A DNA stretch of 64,000 nt from an uncultured Olsenella sp. (GCA_900314495.1 OMVJ01000016.1:1-64000), one strand, 5' to 3'. Numbered from the stretch's first letter, positions 43,568-52,391 are shown. Numbers and translations are program-made. Notes: a model not told the origin generated them from the sequence alone.

Positions 43568-45349
43568 ATGGCACGCAAGCTTACAGATGAAGAGAGGGCG
43601 AACCTCGAATTCCTGAGGGACGCCATGAGCGAGGGGGTCGAGCCCTCGCTGAAGAATTCCATCGCCGCCGTTGCGAGTTCGCTGGTGCGTATTCAAGCGG
43701 ATGTGGTGACGCAGGCGGACGTGAGCCGCATCCTGCGGCGTCGCGGGGAGCAGCGCCCTGCGTTGGAGGCGGCAATGATGGCCCACGCGTTGGATCCCGT
43801 CCCTGGCAAGGAGGGCGTGTGGACATTGCGCGTGCCGAAGCACGCTTCTAATGCGGATGAGCCTGCGGAGGGCGCGGCCGAGGAACCGCTCGCGACGGAT
43901 GAGCCGCAGGCGGAGGCCGCGCAGCCAGAGGCTCAGCAGAGTGCGGGCGAAGAGGCGCAGAGCGCGCAGGGCAAGCAGGCTGCGCCGGTAACAAAGCCGA
44001 GGACGCGCCGCCGTCGCCATGCCGCAAACAAGGCCGAGGGTTCGGAGAAGCCAGCCGCGGCGGCATTGCCAGCAAAGGAGCCTACGGCTGGCGCCTTGCC
44101 CGCGGCTGAGGCTGTGGCCGCGCTGCCTGCGCAAACGGAAGCTTCGTCCGAACCAGCTACCGTACAGGCTGCTCCGGTTGATGTGACCCAGGTTGATGCT
44201 GTTTCGGCAGAAGCTGTGACGGACGAGTCTCGTGTGGCTGAGGGGGCTGCTGAATCCGCTGCGAGCGAGGGTGCGGAAGCTGCGGCGATCGCAGAGCTTG
44301 TGCCCGTGCCCGCATCCGACGCCGATCAGCCAGGGGACGTCGCATCCGAGCCAGCCAAGTCCGCAGAAGCCCCCGACCAGCTGGTGCATGGCCGCAAGTT
44401 GCACGTGCGCGGTCGGCGTCGCGGCAGGCAGGGCAAGGCGAATGGCCAGGACAAGCAGGGCGAGGCCGGCGCGGAGCAGGCTGCTCCCGCGGGTCCCTCT
44501 CGCCTCTCGGACGTGCCCTACGTGCGTCGTGCTACGCCCGACGAGGACGAGCTCCGTACCAAGATCCTGAAGCTGGATCAGCGCTTCTGGATCAATGGCT
44601 GGCTGCTCAGCCACCCTGGTGCCTATGCCCTGTACGAGCACGAGATCGAGGGCATGAACGACGCGCTGACCGAGGACGGCCTGCCCGGCGACATCACGCG
44701 CCGGCAGCTCGCCTACCGCATGGGCGGTGACGAGAAGTTCTTCGAATACGGCTCCGACGGCCACAAGCTGCTGCGCGCCATGGGCATGGACGACGTCATC
44801 CGCCACCGGCCCATGCCCAAGGCGGACCTCCTGTACTTTGCCCCGCGCCGCCGCAAGCACATGCGCGTGCTGGTGACCGAGAACCTGGACCCCTGGCTGG
44901 ACGTGCACGACCTCATGTACGAGGACGGCCGCAGCACCGTGCTTGGCGAGCGCATCCACGCCGTGGTGCTGGGTGGCGGCACCCCCGTGCTGGAGCGCAA
45001 CCGCCTGGCCCTGCTGCTGGACACGCTGGGCGCGGAGTCCGTGGAGGTGCTCTACTGGGGCGACATCGACCGCGCGGGCGTGGACCTTCTGGTGCGCCTG
45101 CGCGAGGTCCTGGGCGAGAAGTACCCCTTCGCGCCCTTTGCCCCAGCCTACCAGCTGATGGTCGAGCGGGCACGCGAGCGCTACCCCGAGCCGCTGGACA
45201 ACGAGCAGACTGGTCAGGTAAACCTGGACATGCCGGACATGGGCATGCTCTGCGCGGGGCTCTCTGAGGAGGACGCCGCGTACGCGCGGGCCGTGGTGGA
45301 AGGCTGCCGCCTGGTGCCGCAGGAGATCCTGACGCGGCGGGATTTGTAG
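43568..45349 (+). CDS. Protein with JetD/DUF2220-like Toprim C-terminus
   Basis: 593 residues in three parts. Residues 1-90 are helical. Residues about 95-310 are Ala/Glu/Pro-rich low complexity, probably unstructured. Residues about 325-590 carry a Toprim-like arrangement: VLVTENLDPWL near 433 with the catalytic-type Glu, HAVVLGGGTPVLERN, and a YWGDIDRAG motif near 495 with the DxD pair. This arrangement is what Wadjet JetD and DUF2220 proteins show, which nick or cut plasmid DNA. JetA, JetB and JetC are not nearby. It has no close ribosome binding site beyond GAGAGG. Orphan nuclease-like protein; family call is a pattern match. Confidence 0.55.
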   Translation: MARKLTDEERANLEFLRDAMSEGVEPSLKNSIAAVASSLVRIQADVVTQADVSRILRRRGEQRPALEAAMMAHALDPVPGKEGVWTLRVPKHASNADEPAEGAAEEPLATDEPQAEAAQPEAQQSAGEEAQSAQGKQAAPVTKPRTRRRRHAANKAEGSEKPAAAALPAKEPTAGALPAAEAVAALPAQTEASSEPATVQAAPVDVTQVDAVSAEAVTDESRVAEGAAESAASEGAEAAAIAELVPVPASDADQPGDVASEPAKSAEAPDQLVHGRKLHVRGRRRGRQGKANGQDKQGEAGAEQAAPAGPSRLSDVPYVRRATPDEDELRTKILKLDQRFWINGWLLSHPGAYALYEHEIEGMNDALTEDGLPGDITRRQLAYRMGGDEKFFEYGSDGHKLLRAMGMDDVIRHRPMPKADLLYFAPRRRKHMRVLVTENLDPWLDVHDLMYEDGRSTVLGERIHAVVLGGGTPVLERNRLALLLDTLGAESVEVLYWGDIDRAGVDLLVRLREVLGEKYPFAPFAPAYQLMVERARERYPEPLDNEQTGQVNLDMPDMGMLCAGLSEEDAAYARAVVEGCRLVPQEILTRRDL

Positions 45350-45388
45350 CAGCGGACGGCACAGGTCCTGACGGGCAACTCAAGGAAA

Positions 45389-45511
45389 CGAAGCTACCCC
45401 ACAACCGTCACGTGTCGGTTGTGGGGTAATTCGTGACTAAGGCGTTTACCTGCGGAAACGCGCCGAAAAGGCGCTACCCCACAACCGAAAGCCGACGGTT
45501 GTGGGGTAGCG
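45389..45511. repeat. Paired-palindrome element with CTACCCCACAACC arms, copy 1
   Basis: Two tandem palindromes (CTACCCCACAACC/GGTTGTGGGGTA and the same again) with a spacer ending GCCGAAAAGGCG. It is about 88% identical to 52270-52391. Located between convergent genes. Confidence 0.88.
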
Positions 45512-45547
45512 GTAATCTGGGGGGCGTCCATCTGGGCTACCTAACCC

Positions 45548-47005
45548 CTACTTCCACTCATCGTAGCCAAGTTCCTCGCCGTTGGTGGCGATGACGCGCT
45601 GGTACCAGTAGAAGGAGTCCTTGCGCACGCGCTTGCACTCCTTGGGGTCGTCGTCGGTGCGGTCCACGTAAATCAGGCCGTAGCGCTTCTTTACGCCGTT
45701 GGAGGTGCTCAGCAGGTCGACGGCGGACCAGGGGCAGTAGGCGATCATCTCCACGCCCTTGTCCATGGCGCGCTCCATGGCGGCGATGTGCTTGCTCAGG
45801 TAGTCGATGCGGTAGGGGTCGTGGATCTTGCCGTCCTCGGTGAGGGTATCGTAGGCGCCCAGGCCGTTCTCGGTGATCATTAGGGGCACGTTGTAGCGGT
45901 TGTAGAGGTCGCGCAGCATGTACTCCATACCGATGGGGTCGATAGCCCAGTCCCAGTCCGTCGTGTCGAGGTTGGGGTTCTTGCACATCTCGTAGAAGCC
46001 GGGGTGGGTCTCGTAGCCAGACATTTCGCCCTTCTTGCCCGAGCGGTTGACACCGCTCCAGCGCATCTCGTGTGTGCCGTCGTCGGGGCACCACTTGGCG
46101 CACTCGGAGGCGTAGTAGTTGACGGCCATGAAGTCGGACTTGCCGGAGGCGATGAGCTCCATGTCGCCGGGCTCGATCTTGGGCGCCAGGCCGTGCTGCT
46201 CGAGGTAGGTCTGGGCGGCCTTGTTGTAGAAGCCCTTGAAGTAGATGTCCGTGTAGTAGTCGTTGCGCAGGGCCTGGGCGTTCTGGGCCGCCATGACGTC
46301 CTCGGGCTTGCCCGTGAGCGGGTAGACCGGCGCGTAGCCCAGCGGCGCGCCCACCAGGCCGCCGGGCACCAGCTCGTGCACCAGGTTGCAGGCGATGGCG
46401 TGGGCCAGGTTCATGTGGTGGTTGATCTGGTAGCGGAGCTGGTTGTGCTTGCCGTCCAGGTACTCCTCGGGGATGTAGCACTTCTGGGTCCAGTACTGCA
46501 CGATGATGGACTGCTCGTTGATGGTGGTCCAGTACTTGACCTGGTCCTTGAACTCGTTGATCACGAAGCGGGCGAAGTACTCGAAGTCGGCTACCACCTG
46601 GCGGTCGATCCAGCCGTCGTAGCGCTCCACCAGGGCCCAGGGCAGGTCGTAGTGGTAGAGGGTCACGATAGGCTCGATGCCCGCGGCCTTGAGCTCGTCG
46701 ATCAGGTCGTGGTAGTACTGCACGCCCTCGGGGTTGGGCTCGCCCGTGCCGTCGGGGAAGACGCGCGACCACGCGATGGAGAAGCGGTAGGACGTGAAGC
46801 CCATCTCCTTCATGAGGGCCACGTCCTCCTTGTAGTGGTGGTACTCGTCGGAGGCGATCTCCGCGGTGGCAAAGCCGAACTCCTTGTAAGAGTCCTTGTT
46901 GATCACGTCCTGCTGGGAGGGCTTCTTGCCGTTGGTGGTCGCAGCGCCCTCGACCTGGTAGGCGGAGGTGGCGGCGCCCCAGAGGAAGTTATTCGGAACC
47001 TTCAT
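45548..47005 (-). CDS. GH1 6-phospho-beta-glucosidase/beta-glucosidase
   Basis: 485 residues. GH1 signature: NFLWGAATSAYQVEGA at the start, acid/base Glu in TTINEQS (about 164) and nucleophile Glu in MITENGLGA (about 375). The neighbouring EIIA, EIIC and EIIB genes supply a phosphorylated beta-glucoside, so 6-phospho-beta-glucoside hydrolysis is the likely reaction (cellobiose-6-P to glucose plus glucose-6-P). AGGAGGCC precedes the ATG. Last gene of the operon. Confidence 0.92.
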   Translation of the reverse strand: MKVPNNFLWGAATSAYQVEGAATTNGKKPSQQDVINKDSYKEFGFATAEIASDEYHHYKEDVALMKEMGFTSYRFSIAWSRVFPDGTGEPNPEGVQYYHDLIDELKAAGIEPIVTLYHYDLPWALVERYDGWIDRQVVADFEYFARFVINEFKDQVKYWTTINEQSIIVQYWTQKCYIPEEYLDGKHNQLRYQINHHMNLAHAIACNLVHELVPGGLVGAPLGYAPVYPLTGKPEDVMAAQNAQALRNDYYTDIYFKGFYNKAAQTYLEQHGLAPKIEPGDMELIASGKSDFMAVNYYASECAKWCPDDGTHEMRWSGVNRSGKKGEMSGYETHPGFYEMCKNPNLDTTDWDWAIDPIGMEYMLRDLYNRYNVPLMITENGLGAYDTLTEDGKIHDPYRIDYLSKHIAAMERAMDKGVEMIAYCPWSAVDLLSTSNGVKKRYGLIYVDRTDDDPKECKRVRKDSFYWYQRVIATNGEELGYDEWK

Positions 47006-47007
47006 TG

Positions 47008-47394
47008 CTAGGCCTCCTTGTTGGCGTAGACGATGTGCAGGACGTCGATGAGCTCGCGGGACAGGTTGAGCTCGGTCTTGATGGTCATCAAGGTGTCCTG
47101 CGCGTGGGAGAAGAGTATGGAGTAGGGGTAGGACTCGCCGCCCATGGCGCGCTGGATGATGTCGGTCTGAGCGTGGTGGGCTTCCAGGATTTGCGCGTCG
47201 GCTTGCTTCATGAGGTCGTCGGCCTGGGCAAAGTCGCTGATCTTGGCGGCCTTGAGGGCGTCCTTGGCAAAGTTGCGGGCATCGCCGGCGTGCAGGATGA
47301 TCTGCATCGCCACCTCGATGAGGGCCTCTTCCTCCTCGGGGATTTCTGGTTCGTCCATGACGTCGGTCTCGACGTTGCTGGTTGTGGTTTCCAT
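47008..47394 (-). CDS. PTS lactose/cellobiose-type EIIA
   Basis: Cytosolic phosphotransfer subunit (128 residues) of the LacF/CelC type. All-helical, with the active His in LEAHHAQTDII (about residue 74) and SHAQDTLMT near 95. Takes phosphate from HPr and gives it to EIIB. The N-terminus has an acidic stretch (EPEIPEEEE). GGAGACC precedes the ATG. The stop is two bases from the GH1 start. Confidence 0.9.
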   Translation of the reverse strand: METTTSNVETDVMDEPEIPEEEEALIEVAMQIILHAGDARNFAKDALKAAKISDFAQADDLMKQADAQILEAHHAQTDIIQRAMGGESYPYSILFSHAQDTLMTIKTELNLSRELIDVLHIVYANKEA

Positions 47395-47508
47395 GTTCAG
47401 GTCTCCTGCCTGTGGGGTTTGTTGAATCAGAGTCTTACACGTGCGGTGCAGTGGGGTGGCAGCGCATCGGCGTTGCGGTGCGCCGCCAAGTCGTGCGGTT
47501 GAGTGGCG

Positions 47509-48753
47509 CTATTTGGCCTCTGCAGCTTCGGCCTCCTCGGCCAGCTTGCCCTTCTCGTACACCTTGAAGAAGGGGAACCAGATGGCGGTGTAGATCACCA
47601 GCAGGATGGCCCACCAGAGGATGGCGCGCAGGTCCTGGGTCACCATGACGGAGGTGATGGGAGCCGGAACCTGCCCGACCTGGATGATGGTGGAGGGTAT
47701 GTTCAGGAGGCCGGTGCTCTCCAGAATCCACACGTAAATGGGGCCGACAATGGCGTTGATCCAAGCGGGGAGCATGAGGATGGGGTTGAAGACGACCGGT
47801 GCGCCAAACATGACAGGCTCGTTGATGTTGAAGATGGAGGGGACGATGAACACGCGACCCAGGAGCTTGACCTGCTTGGACTTGGAGAAGCACATGAGGA
47901 TGTTCAGGCCCAGCGTGGCGCAGACGCCGCCCATGGTGATGAAGGCAAGGGTAAAGAAGGACTCGGAGGTGACGATGTTGGTGGCGGGCAGGCCAGCGGC
48001 GACGGCGGCCACGTTCTCGTTGATGGCGGCCATGAAGATGGGGGTGGTGATGGCGCTCCACAGCCAGGTGGAGATGCCCAGGGTGTAGAAGAAGGCGTGC
48101 AGGAGCGAAATCACGATGAAGCCGGGCAGAGTCTGCGCGATGGCGCTGACGGGCATGAACATGTCGATGATGATGTCGTACAGGCGGACGCCCAGGCCGT
48201 CGACGAGGATCATCGTGGCGAGCAGGCTGATGAAGGCGGGGATGATGTTGTTGATCCAGGAAGTTACGAAGTCGGGGATGGAGGAATCAGCAAGGAAGTC
48301 CAGCTTGGCCCAGGCGTTGTAGATTGCCGCGACAAGCAGGCCTACGATGATGCCCACGGCCATGCCGGAGGGGCCGAGGTTGGAGAGGAAGGCGTCGAGG
48401 CTACCCTCGTTCTCGCCCACGGGGATGGCGATCATCATCAGGACGCCAATGGCGGTGAGGCCAGAGTTGATGACGTAGGCGGGGTGCTTGAGCTTCTCCA
48501 TCACCTGGTTGCAGACCACGAAGGTGACGATGAGGGTGATCAGGCCAAAGCTGAAGTTGGCGATTGGCATGATGCTGGGCAGGACCGGCACGTAGGACTG
48601 GATGACTTTATAGAGATAGACGACGGAGCCGGTGAGGATGAACGGGATGATCTTTTGCATCGAGGATGCGACGGCCGAGATCCACGGGCGGGCGAAGAGC
48701 TTTTGGGCGGCTGGGGCAAAGCTGTTGCTCAGCCAATTCATAAACTTATCCAT
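47509..48753 (-). CDS. celB: PTS cellobiose-type EIIC permease
   Basis: 414 residues, about ten membrane segments of the lactose/cellobiose (Lac) EIIC family. Conserved INENVAAVAAG, NINEPVMFGAPVVFNP and LPAWINAIVG patterns, the substrate-binding glutamate being in NEP. Imports a beta-glucoside; EIIB and EIIA are separate genes. A hairpin (GGCCGCC/GGCGGCC) lies between it and the upstream EIIB. Confidence 0.9.
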   Translation of the reverse strand: MDKFMNWLSNSFAPAAQKLFARPWISAVASSMQKIIPFILTGSVVYLYKVIQSYVPVLPSIMPIANFSFGLITLIVTFVVCNQVMEKLKHPAYVINSGLTAIGVLMMIAIPVGENEGSLDAFLSNLGPSGMAVGIIVGLLVAAIYNAWAKLDFLADSSIPDFVTSWINNIIPAFISLLATMILVDGLGVRLYDIIIDMFMPVSAIAQTLPGFIVISLLHAFFYTLGISTWLWSAITTPIFMAAINENVAAVAAGLPATNIVTSESFFTLAFITMGGVCATLGLNILMCFSKSKQVKLLGRVFIVPSIFNINEPVMFGAPVVFNPILMLPAWINAIVGPIYVWILESTGLLNIPSTIIQVGQVPAPITSVMVTQDLRAILWWAILLVIYTAIWFPFFKVYEKGKLAEEAEAAEAK

Positions 48754-48857
48754 AGGTAACCCCCTGGGCCGCCGCGTGGGCGGCCTTCAATCAAAAATTG
48801 TCTGGATTGTACGGTGGGTGCGGGGCGGGCGTTCGTGGCGTCCGCCCTGCGGTCAAC

Positions 48858-49172
48858 TTACGCCTGGGCGGTCTTCTGCGCGAACTCAATCACGCGTTTG
48901 CCGTCCAGCGCGCCGTAGATGTCGGCGGGGATGACGGCGACCTTGACGCCGAAGGGCTCGGCCATGGACTTGTAGCTGTCCAGCTCTGTGGCGTAGTGGG
49001 GGCCAAGCAGGAGGACGTCGATGGAGCTGAGGTAGTCGGCGACCTCGGCGTGGCTGCGGGCCTCCACCTGCACGTCGAGCTTGCCCTTCTTGACGGCCTT
49101 GCGGGCGTTGCTGGCCAGGAAGCCGGAGGACATGCCAGCGCCGCAGCAGAGCATCACGTTCAGAGTAGCCAT
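48858..49172 (-). CDS. celA: PTS cellobiose-type EIIB
   Basis: Cytosolic EIIB of 104 residues. The phosphocysteine loop is MLCCGAGMSSG (Cys 9/10), with the GPHYATELDSYK region following. First gene of the operon on the minus strand, divergent from the licR-type activator across a 285-bp region with three palindromes. AAAGGATC precedes ATG 49172. Confidence 0.9.
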   Translation of the reverse strand: MATLNVMLCCGAGMSSGFLASNARKAVKKGKLDVQVEARSHAEVADYLSSIDVLLLGPHYATELDSYKSMAEPFGVKVAVIPADIYGALDGKRVIEFAQKTAQA

Positions 49173-49279
49173 TGTGAGATCCTTTCTCTTGGGCGGCCGT
49201 TTTCCTTTGTTGTTTTGGCCGCTCCCCTTTCGCTTGACTGCATAGTACGACGCAGGAATTTGCCCCCTCAACTTGCCGT

Positions 49280-49369
49280 TTGCACTCTTGGGTGCACCGC
49301 GGTTGGTTACGAGCTTGCACCAATTGGGGGCAAGTGGAGCACCCGCGAGCTTGCCCCCTTGGGGGCAGA
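49280..49369. promoter_or_regulatory. Three phased operator-like palindromes of the cel/licR region
   Basis: Sites: TTGCACTCTTGGGTGCA (49280), CTTGCACCAATTGGGGGCAA (49314) and CTTGCCCCCTTGGGGGCAG (49350). All fit TTGC(A/C)CC-n-GG(G/T)GCA and start 34-36 bases apart. They lie between the EIIB gene and the divergent PRD activator, the expected binding region of that activator. Confidence 0.65.
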
Positions 49370-49457
49370 CGGCCGTTTGACTACGTGGGGCACATCTGCG
49401 AATGTCTTGATGCTCACAGACAAGCCAGGGCCGCAATGGCCCAGAGGGGACGGACGC

Positions 49458-51380
49458 ATGAAGCGCAAGGAAGAGGAGCTCATAAGCGTGCTCTTGCAGC
49501 AGAACGAGCCCATGAGCGCCAAGGACCTTTCCGAGCGGCTGGGCGTCTCCCTGCGCTCTGTAAAGAACTACGTTCGCGGGATTAACGACGGGTACCAGCA
49601 GAAGGTGGTGCTGTCCTCGCGCGCGGGCTATTCCGTGAGTCCCCATGCCATCCCTGTGCTGGGGTCGCGCCGCGCGCCGCGCGTGCAGGTGCCCCAGACG
49701 CCCGAGGAGCGCATGCGCTACATACTGAAGCTGCTCACCAGCAGCCACGAGAAGGCCGTCAGCCTCTTCGACCTCTCCGAGGATCTGTGCGTGAGCTATT
49801 CCACCGTAAAGTCGCTGGTGAACCGCATGAACACCACATATGCCCCCTTCGGCGTGCGCTTTGTGACCAGAAGTGACATGCTGACCATGGAGGGTGCGGA
49901 GGAGAACAAGCGCCGCTTCATCAGCGCCGTGATTAGCGACGAGATGACCAGCACCTCCACCAGCCTGGCGGCCATGGACGAGTACTTTGAGTACGTGGAC
50001 GTGCGCAAGCTGGCGGGCGTCGTGCGGCGGGAGTTCCGAGAAGGCGGTTACTACCTCAACGACTTTGCGGCTACCAACATAGTGGTGCACCTGGCGATTA
50101 TTCTGGACCGCGCGAAGTCCGGCAACGCGCTGACCTCCGACGACTCACCGACCGTTCCGGCTGACGAGCGTGAGATCGCCTTCATGGACTCCCTGGTTGC
50201 AGCCTTGGAGAATGGCTTCGGCGTGACGCTGGCCCCCGCCGAGTGCGGTGAGGTCTATGTGCTCTTCAAGTCCAACGCCAACTACGCGGGTATCTCGTCC
50301 GACGAACAGCTGGCCCAGATAGTGGGCACCGAGGTGGTGGAGCTCACCAACTGCTACGTAGCGGAGATTCGCGAGCGCTTTCTGGTGGACCTCTCCAGCG
50401 ACGCCTTCCGCACGGCCTTCGCCGCGCATCTCAAGAACCTGATTGTGCGCGCTACGCACGGGCGTGAGACGCAGAATCCGCTGGCGCACTCCATCCGATA
50501 CGACTCGCCCGTGGTGTTCGACATCGCCGTCTTTGTGGCGCTTGACCTGGCCAGCCGCTACAACGTGACCATCAGCGAGGGCGAGGCGGCCTTCCTCGCT
50601 ATGCACGTTGGAGCCGAGATTGAGCGGCAGAACCTGAACCAGTCCAAGGTGGCGGCGGTGCTGCTTTGCCCGGAATACCTGGACCTGCCCGCACGCCTGC
50701 TCAACGAGCTCATGCTGGGCTTTGGCAACCAGCTGGACATTCGTCACACCGTGCACGACCAAGAGGAGCTGCAGGCACTGCTCAAGGCGGGAGAGGACGT
50801 TCAGCTGGTGATTACCACGGTGCCCGTGTGTTTGCCGCCAACTTGCCGTGTGCTCCAGGTTTCCCCGGTATCAGTGAACCGCCAGTTTAGTGCCATTCAG
50901 GACATGGTGGACGAGCTTCAGGAAGCCCGCCGGACGGACACGCTGCGGGCCAATTTTGCCAACTACTTTGAGGAGGACCTCTTTGTGGTGGACCCGCCGC
51001 TGACCACGCGTGATGAGGTGCTGACCTACCTGTGCGACCTCTTGGCCACTCGTGGCTATGTGGGCGCGGAGTTCGAGCGCGACGTACGCCACCGTGAGGA
51101 GGGTGCCTCCACGGCCTTTGGTCGCATTGCGATTCCGCACTCCAACAACATGGATGCGGCAAAGACCAGCGTAGCCGTGGCGGTGAGCGACCGTGGCTTC
51201 GACTGGGGAGGCGAGAAGGTGAATATGGTGCTGCTCGTGGCAATCAATAGCCTTGGTCGCCAGGTCTTCCGTAACCTGTACGAGTCGCTGATTCAGATGT
51301 TTGGCGACGAGAAGTTCCTTTCGCGCGTGGTGACGTGTGCGACGTTTGACGAGTTCCGCGGCGTGGTTCTGGGGCAATAA
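49458..51380 (+). CDS. licR: LicR-type PTS-regulated transcriptional activator (PRD)
   Basis: 640 residues: two N-terminal HTH domains (1-60, 80-165), two PRDs (about 175-290 and 295-410, with phosphorylatable His in NIVVHLAIILD and FLAMHVGAE), an EIIB-like domain (LLCPEYLDLPA near 400-420) and a C-terminal EIIA-2-like domain (FGRIAIPHSNN near 560). Phosphorylation by the PTS sets activity. The divergent cellobiose operon is the obvious target. ATG 49458 with AGAGGGGA is chosen; the long upstream extension runs through the operator region. The gene symbol is by analogy. Confidence 0.85.
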   Translation: MKRKEEELISVLLQQNEPMSAKDLSERLGVSLRSVKNYVRGINDGYQQKVVLSSRAGYSVSPHAIPVLGSRRAPRVQVPQTPEERMRYILKLLTSSHEKAVSLFDLSEDLCVSYSTVKSLVNRMNTTYAPFGVRFVTRSDMLTMEGAEENKRRFISAVISDEMTSTSTSLAAMDEYFEYVDVRKLAGVVRREFREGGYYLNDFAATNIVVHLAIILDRAKSGNALTSDDSPTVPADEREIAFMDSLVAALENGFGVTLAPAECGEVYVLFKSNANYAGISSDEQLAQIVGTEVVELTNCYVAEIRERFLVDLSSDAFRTAFAAHLKNLIVRATHGRETQNPLAHSIRYDSPVVFDIAVFVALDLASRYNVTISEGEAAFLAMHVGAEIERQNLNQSKVAAVLLCPEYLDLPARLLNELMLGFGNQLDIRHTVHDQEELQALLKAGEDVQLVITTVPVCLPPTCRVLQVSPVSVNRQFSAIQDMVDELQEARRTDTLRANFANYFEEDLFVVDPPLTTRDEVLTYLCDLLATRGYVGAEFERDVRHREEGASTAFGRIAIPHSNNMDAAKTSVAVAVSDRGFDWGGEKVNMVLLVAINSLGRQVFRNLYESLIQMFGDEKFLSRVVTCATFDEFRGVVLGQ

Positions 51381-51410
51381 AGGTGCGGCTGACGGTGCCA
51401 GGTTACCATG

Positions 51411-51449
51411 AGCTACCTCACAACCGAAAGGAGCCGGTTGTGAGGTAGC
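51411..51449 (+). repeat. Single palindrome of the CTACCCCACAACC family
   Basis: CTACCTCACAACC pairs with GGTTGTGAGGTAG over a 10-base loop beginning GAAAGGAG. It is a half element, with C-to-T changes that preserve pairing. It lies just after the activator gene and can serve as its terminator. Confidence 0.75.
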
Positions 51450-51635
51450 GGTGTCTAGGGGCAAGAGCGGTGTGAACGTTGCTTTTTTCGTTCGTGAATC
51501 GTCTTAGGGACAAAAGTGCACAAAATCGGGATGTTCGCGCACTAATCGGCACTTATGTGGGTACACTTGACTCCAAGATATACCCAGATGTCGACGCTTT
51601 TCTTCAGCGTCTGGCTTCTCGCTCAGGAGGGCAAC

Positions 51636-51911
51636 ATGACAACCGCGTCACAGTCAAGCTACAAAGTGACGGACGACCAGCAGGTCATTGACGAGTTCAC
51701 GCGCACTGCCCGCGCGCTTGGCCTATCGCGTTCGGCGGTGGTCAGCGTATTCATGCGTCGGTTCAACCAGGTTGGTGGTTTCCCGTTCGACGTCCGCGTT
51801 GGGCGACATGCGGTGCCGATCGTGCCCCGTCGCAACGCGGACGGCGTGATGGTGATGCCCAGCGACTGGGACGACCCTGAGGACGAGGGGCTTTACGATG
51901 ACCTCGGTTAG
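51636..51911 (+). CDS. RelB/DinJ-like antitoxin
   Basis: 91 residues. The N-terminal part (VTDDQQVIDEFTRTARALGL, SRSAVVSVFMRRFNQVGG, FPFDV) has the ribbon-helix-helix arrangement of RelB/DinJ antitoxins. The acidic end (SDWDDPEDEGLYDDLG) is disordered toxin-binding material. CAGGAGG precedes ATG 51636. The downstream toxin gene overlaps by 14 bases. A TGGGTA/TACCCA inverted pair at 51558-51586 could be the operator. Confidence 0.75.
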   Translation: MTTASQSSYKVTDDQQVIDEFTRTARALGLSRSAVVSVFMRRFNQVGGFPFDVRVGRHAVPIVPRRNADGVMVMPSDWDDPEDEGLYDDLG

Positions 51912-52233
51912 TCCTTTCGATGTCTGCACGGTGTACTTCGCATTCGAGGACAGGCCGAACGAGGGTAAGATTCGCCCCGTCGTGGTCAGCTCTGTGACAA
52001 CTGATCAGGTGTACTTCGTTGGCATCAAAGTGACATCCCATGCGCCTCGCGAGTGGTGCGTGGGGGAGGTTGTGCTGCAAGACTGGGCTGAGGAGGGCCT
52101 GAGAAAGCCGTCGGTGGTGCGGTGCACCAAACGTGCTTCGATGCCGACCTCAGAGGTCCGTCGCGTGATTGGCCACCTGACCCAGCGGGACGTCGATGCC
52201 GTACTGATGGGCATGCTAGAGGTTGACGGATAG
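51898..52233 (+). CDS. MazF/PemK-like toxin
   Basis: 111 residues with the PemK/MazF SH3-like core: FDVCTVYFAFEDRPNEGKIRP followed by VVVSSV, the usual site of catalytic Arg and Thr/Ser (Arg in KIRPVVV). Family toxins cut mRNA at short motifs. Starts inside the antitoxin gene in another frame, a normal coupling. The pairing of a RelB-type antitoxin with a MazF-type toxin is a mixed arrangement. Confidence 0.75.
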   Translation: MTSVSPFDVCTVYFAFEDRPNEGKIRPVVVSSVTTDQVYFVGIKVTSHAPREWCVGEVVLQDWAEEGLRKPSVVRCTKRASMPTSEVRRVIGHLTQRDVDAVLMGMLEVDG

Positions 52234-52269
52234 GGCGAAATTGCGGGCACAGCTCGCAATTCAACGTAA

Positions 52270-52391
52270 CGAAGCTACCCCACAACCGTCAGGCGTCGGT
52301 TGTGGGGTAATTCGTAACTAGGTCGTTTACCTGCGAAAACGTTGCGAAAAGGTACTACCCCACAACCGAAAGGTGACGGTTGTGGGGTAGT
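52270..52391. repeat. Paired-palindrome element with CTACCCCACAACC arms, copy 2
   Basis: Same order and spacing as copy 1 at 45389-45511. Differences cluster in the loops and spacer while arms are exact. The spacer ends GCGAAAAGG. It lies between the toxin gene and the broken beta-lactamase-fold gene. Confidence 0.88.

Noticed and set aside
43568-45349. A Wadjet (JetABCD) locus
   Set aside because: Only a JetD-like C-terminus is present; neighbours are phosphoketolase and PTS genes.
51479-51691. 70-residue ORF before the antitoxin
   Set aside because: No ribosome binding site, overlaps the antitoxin start in another frame, composition random.
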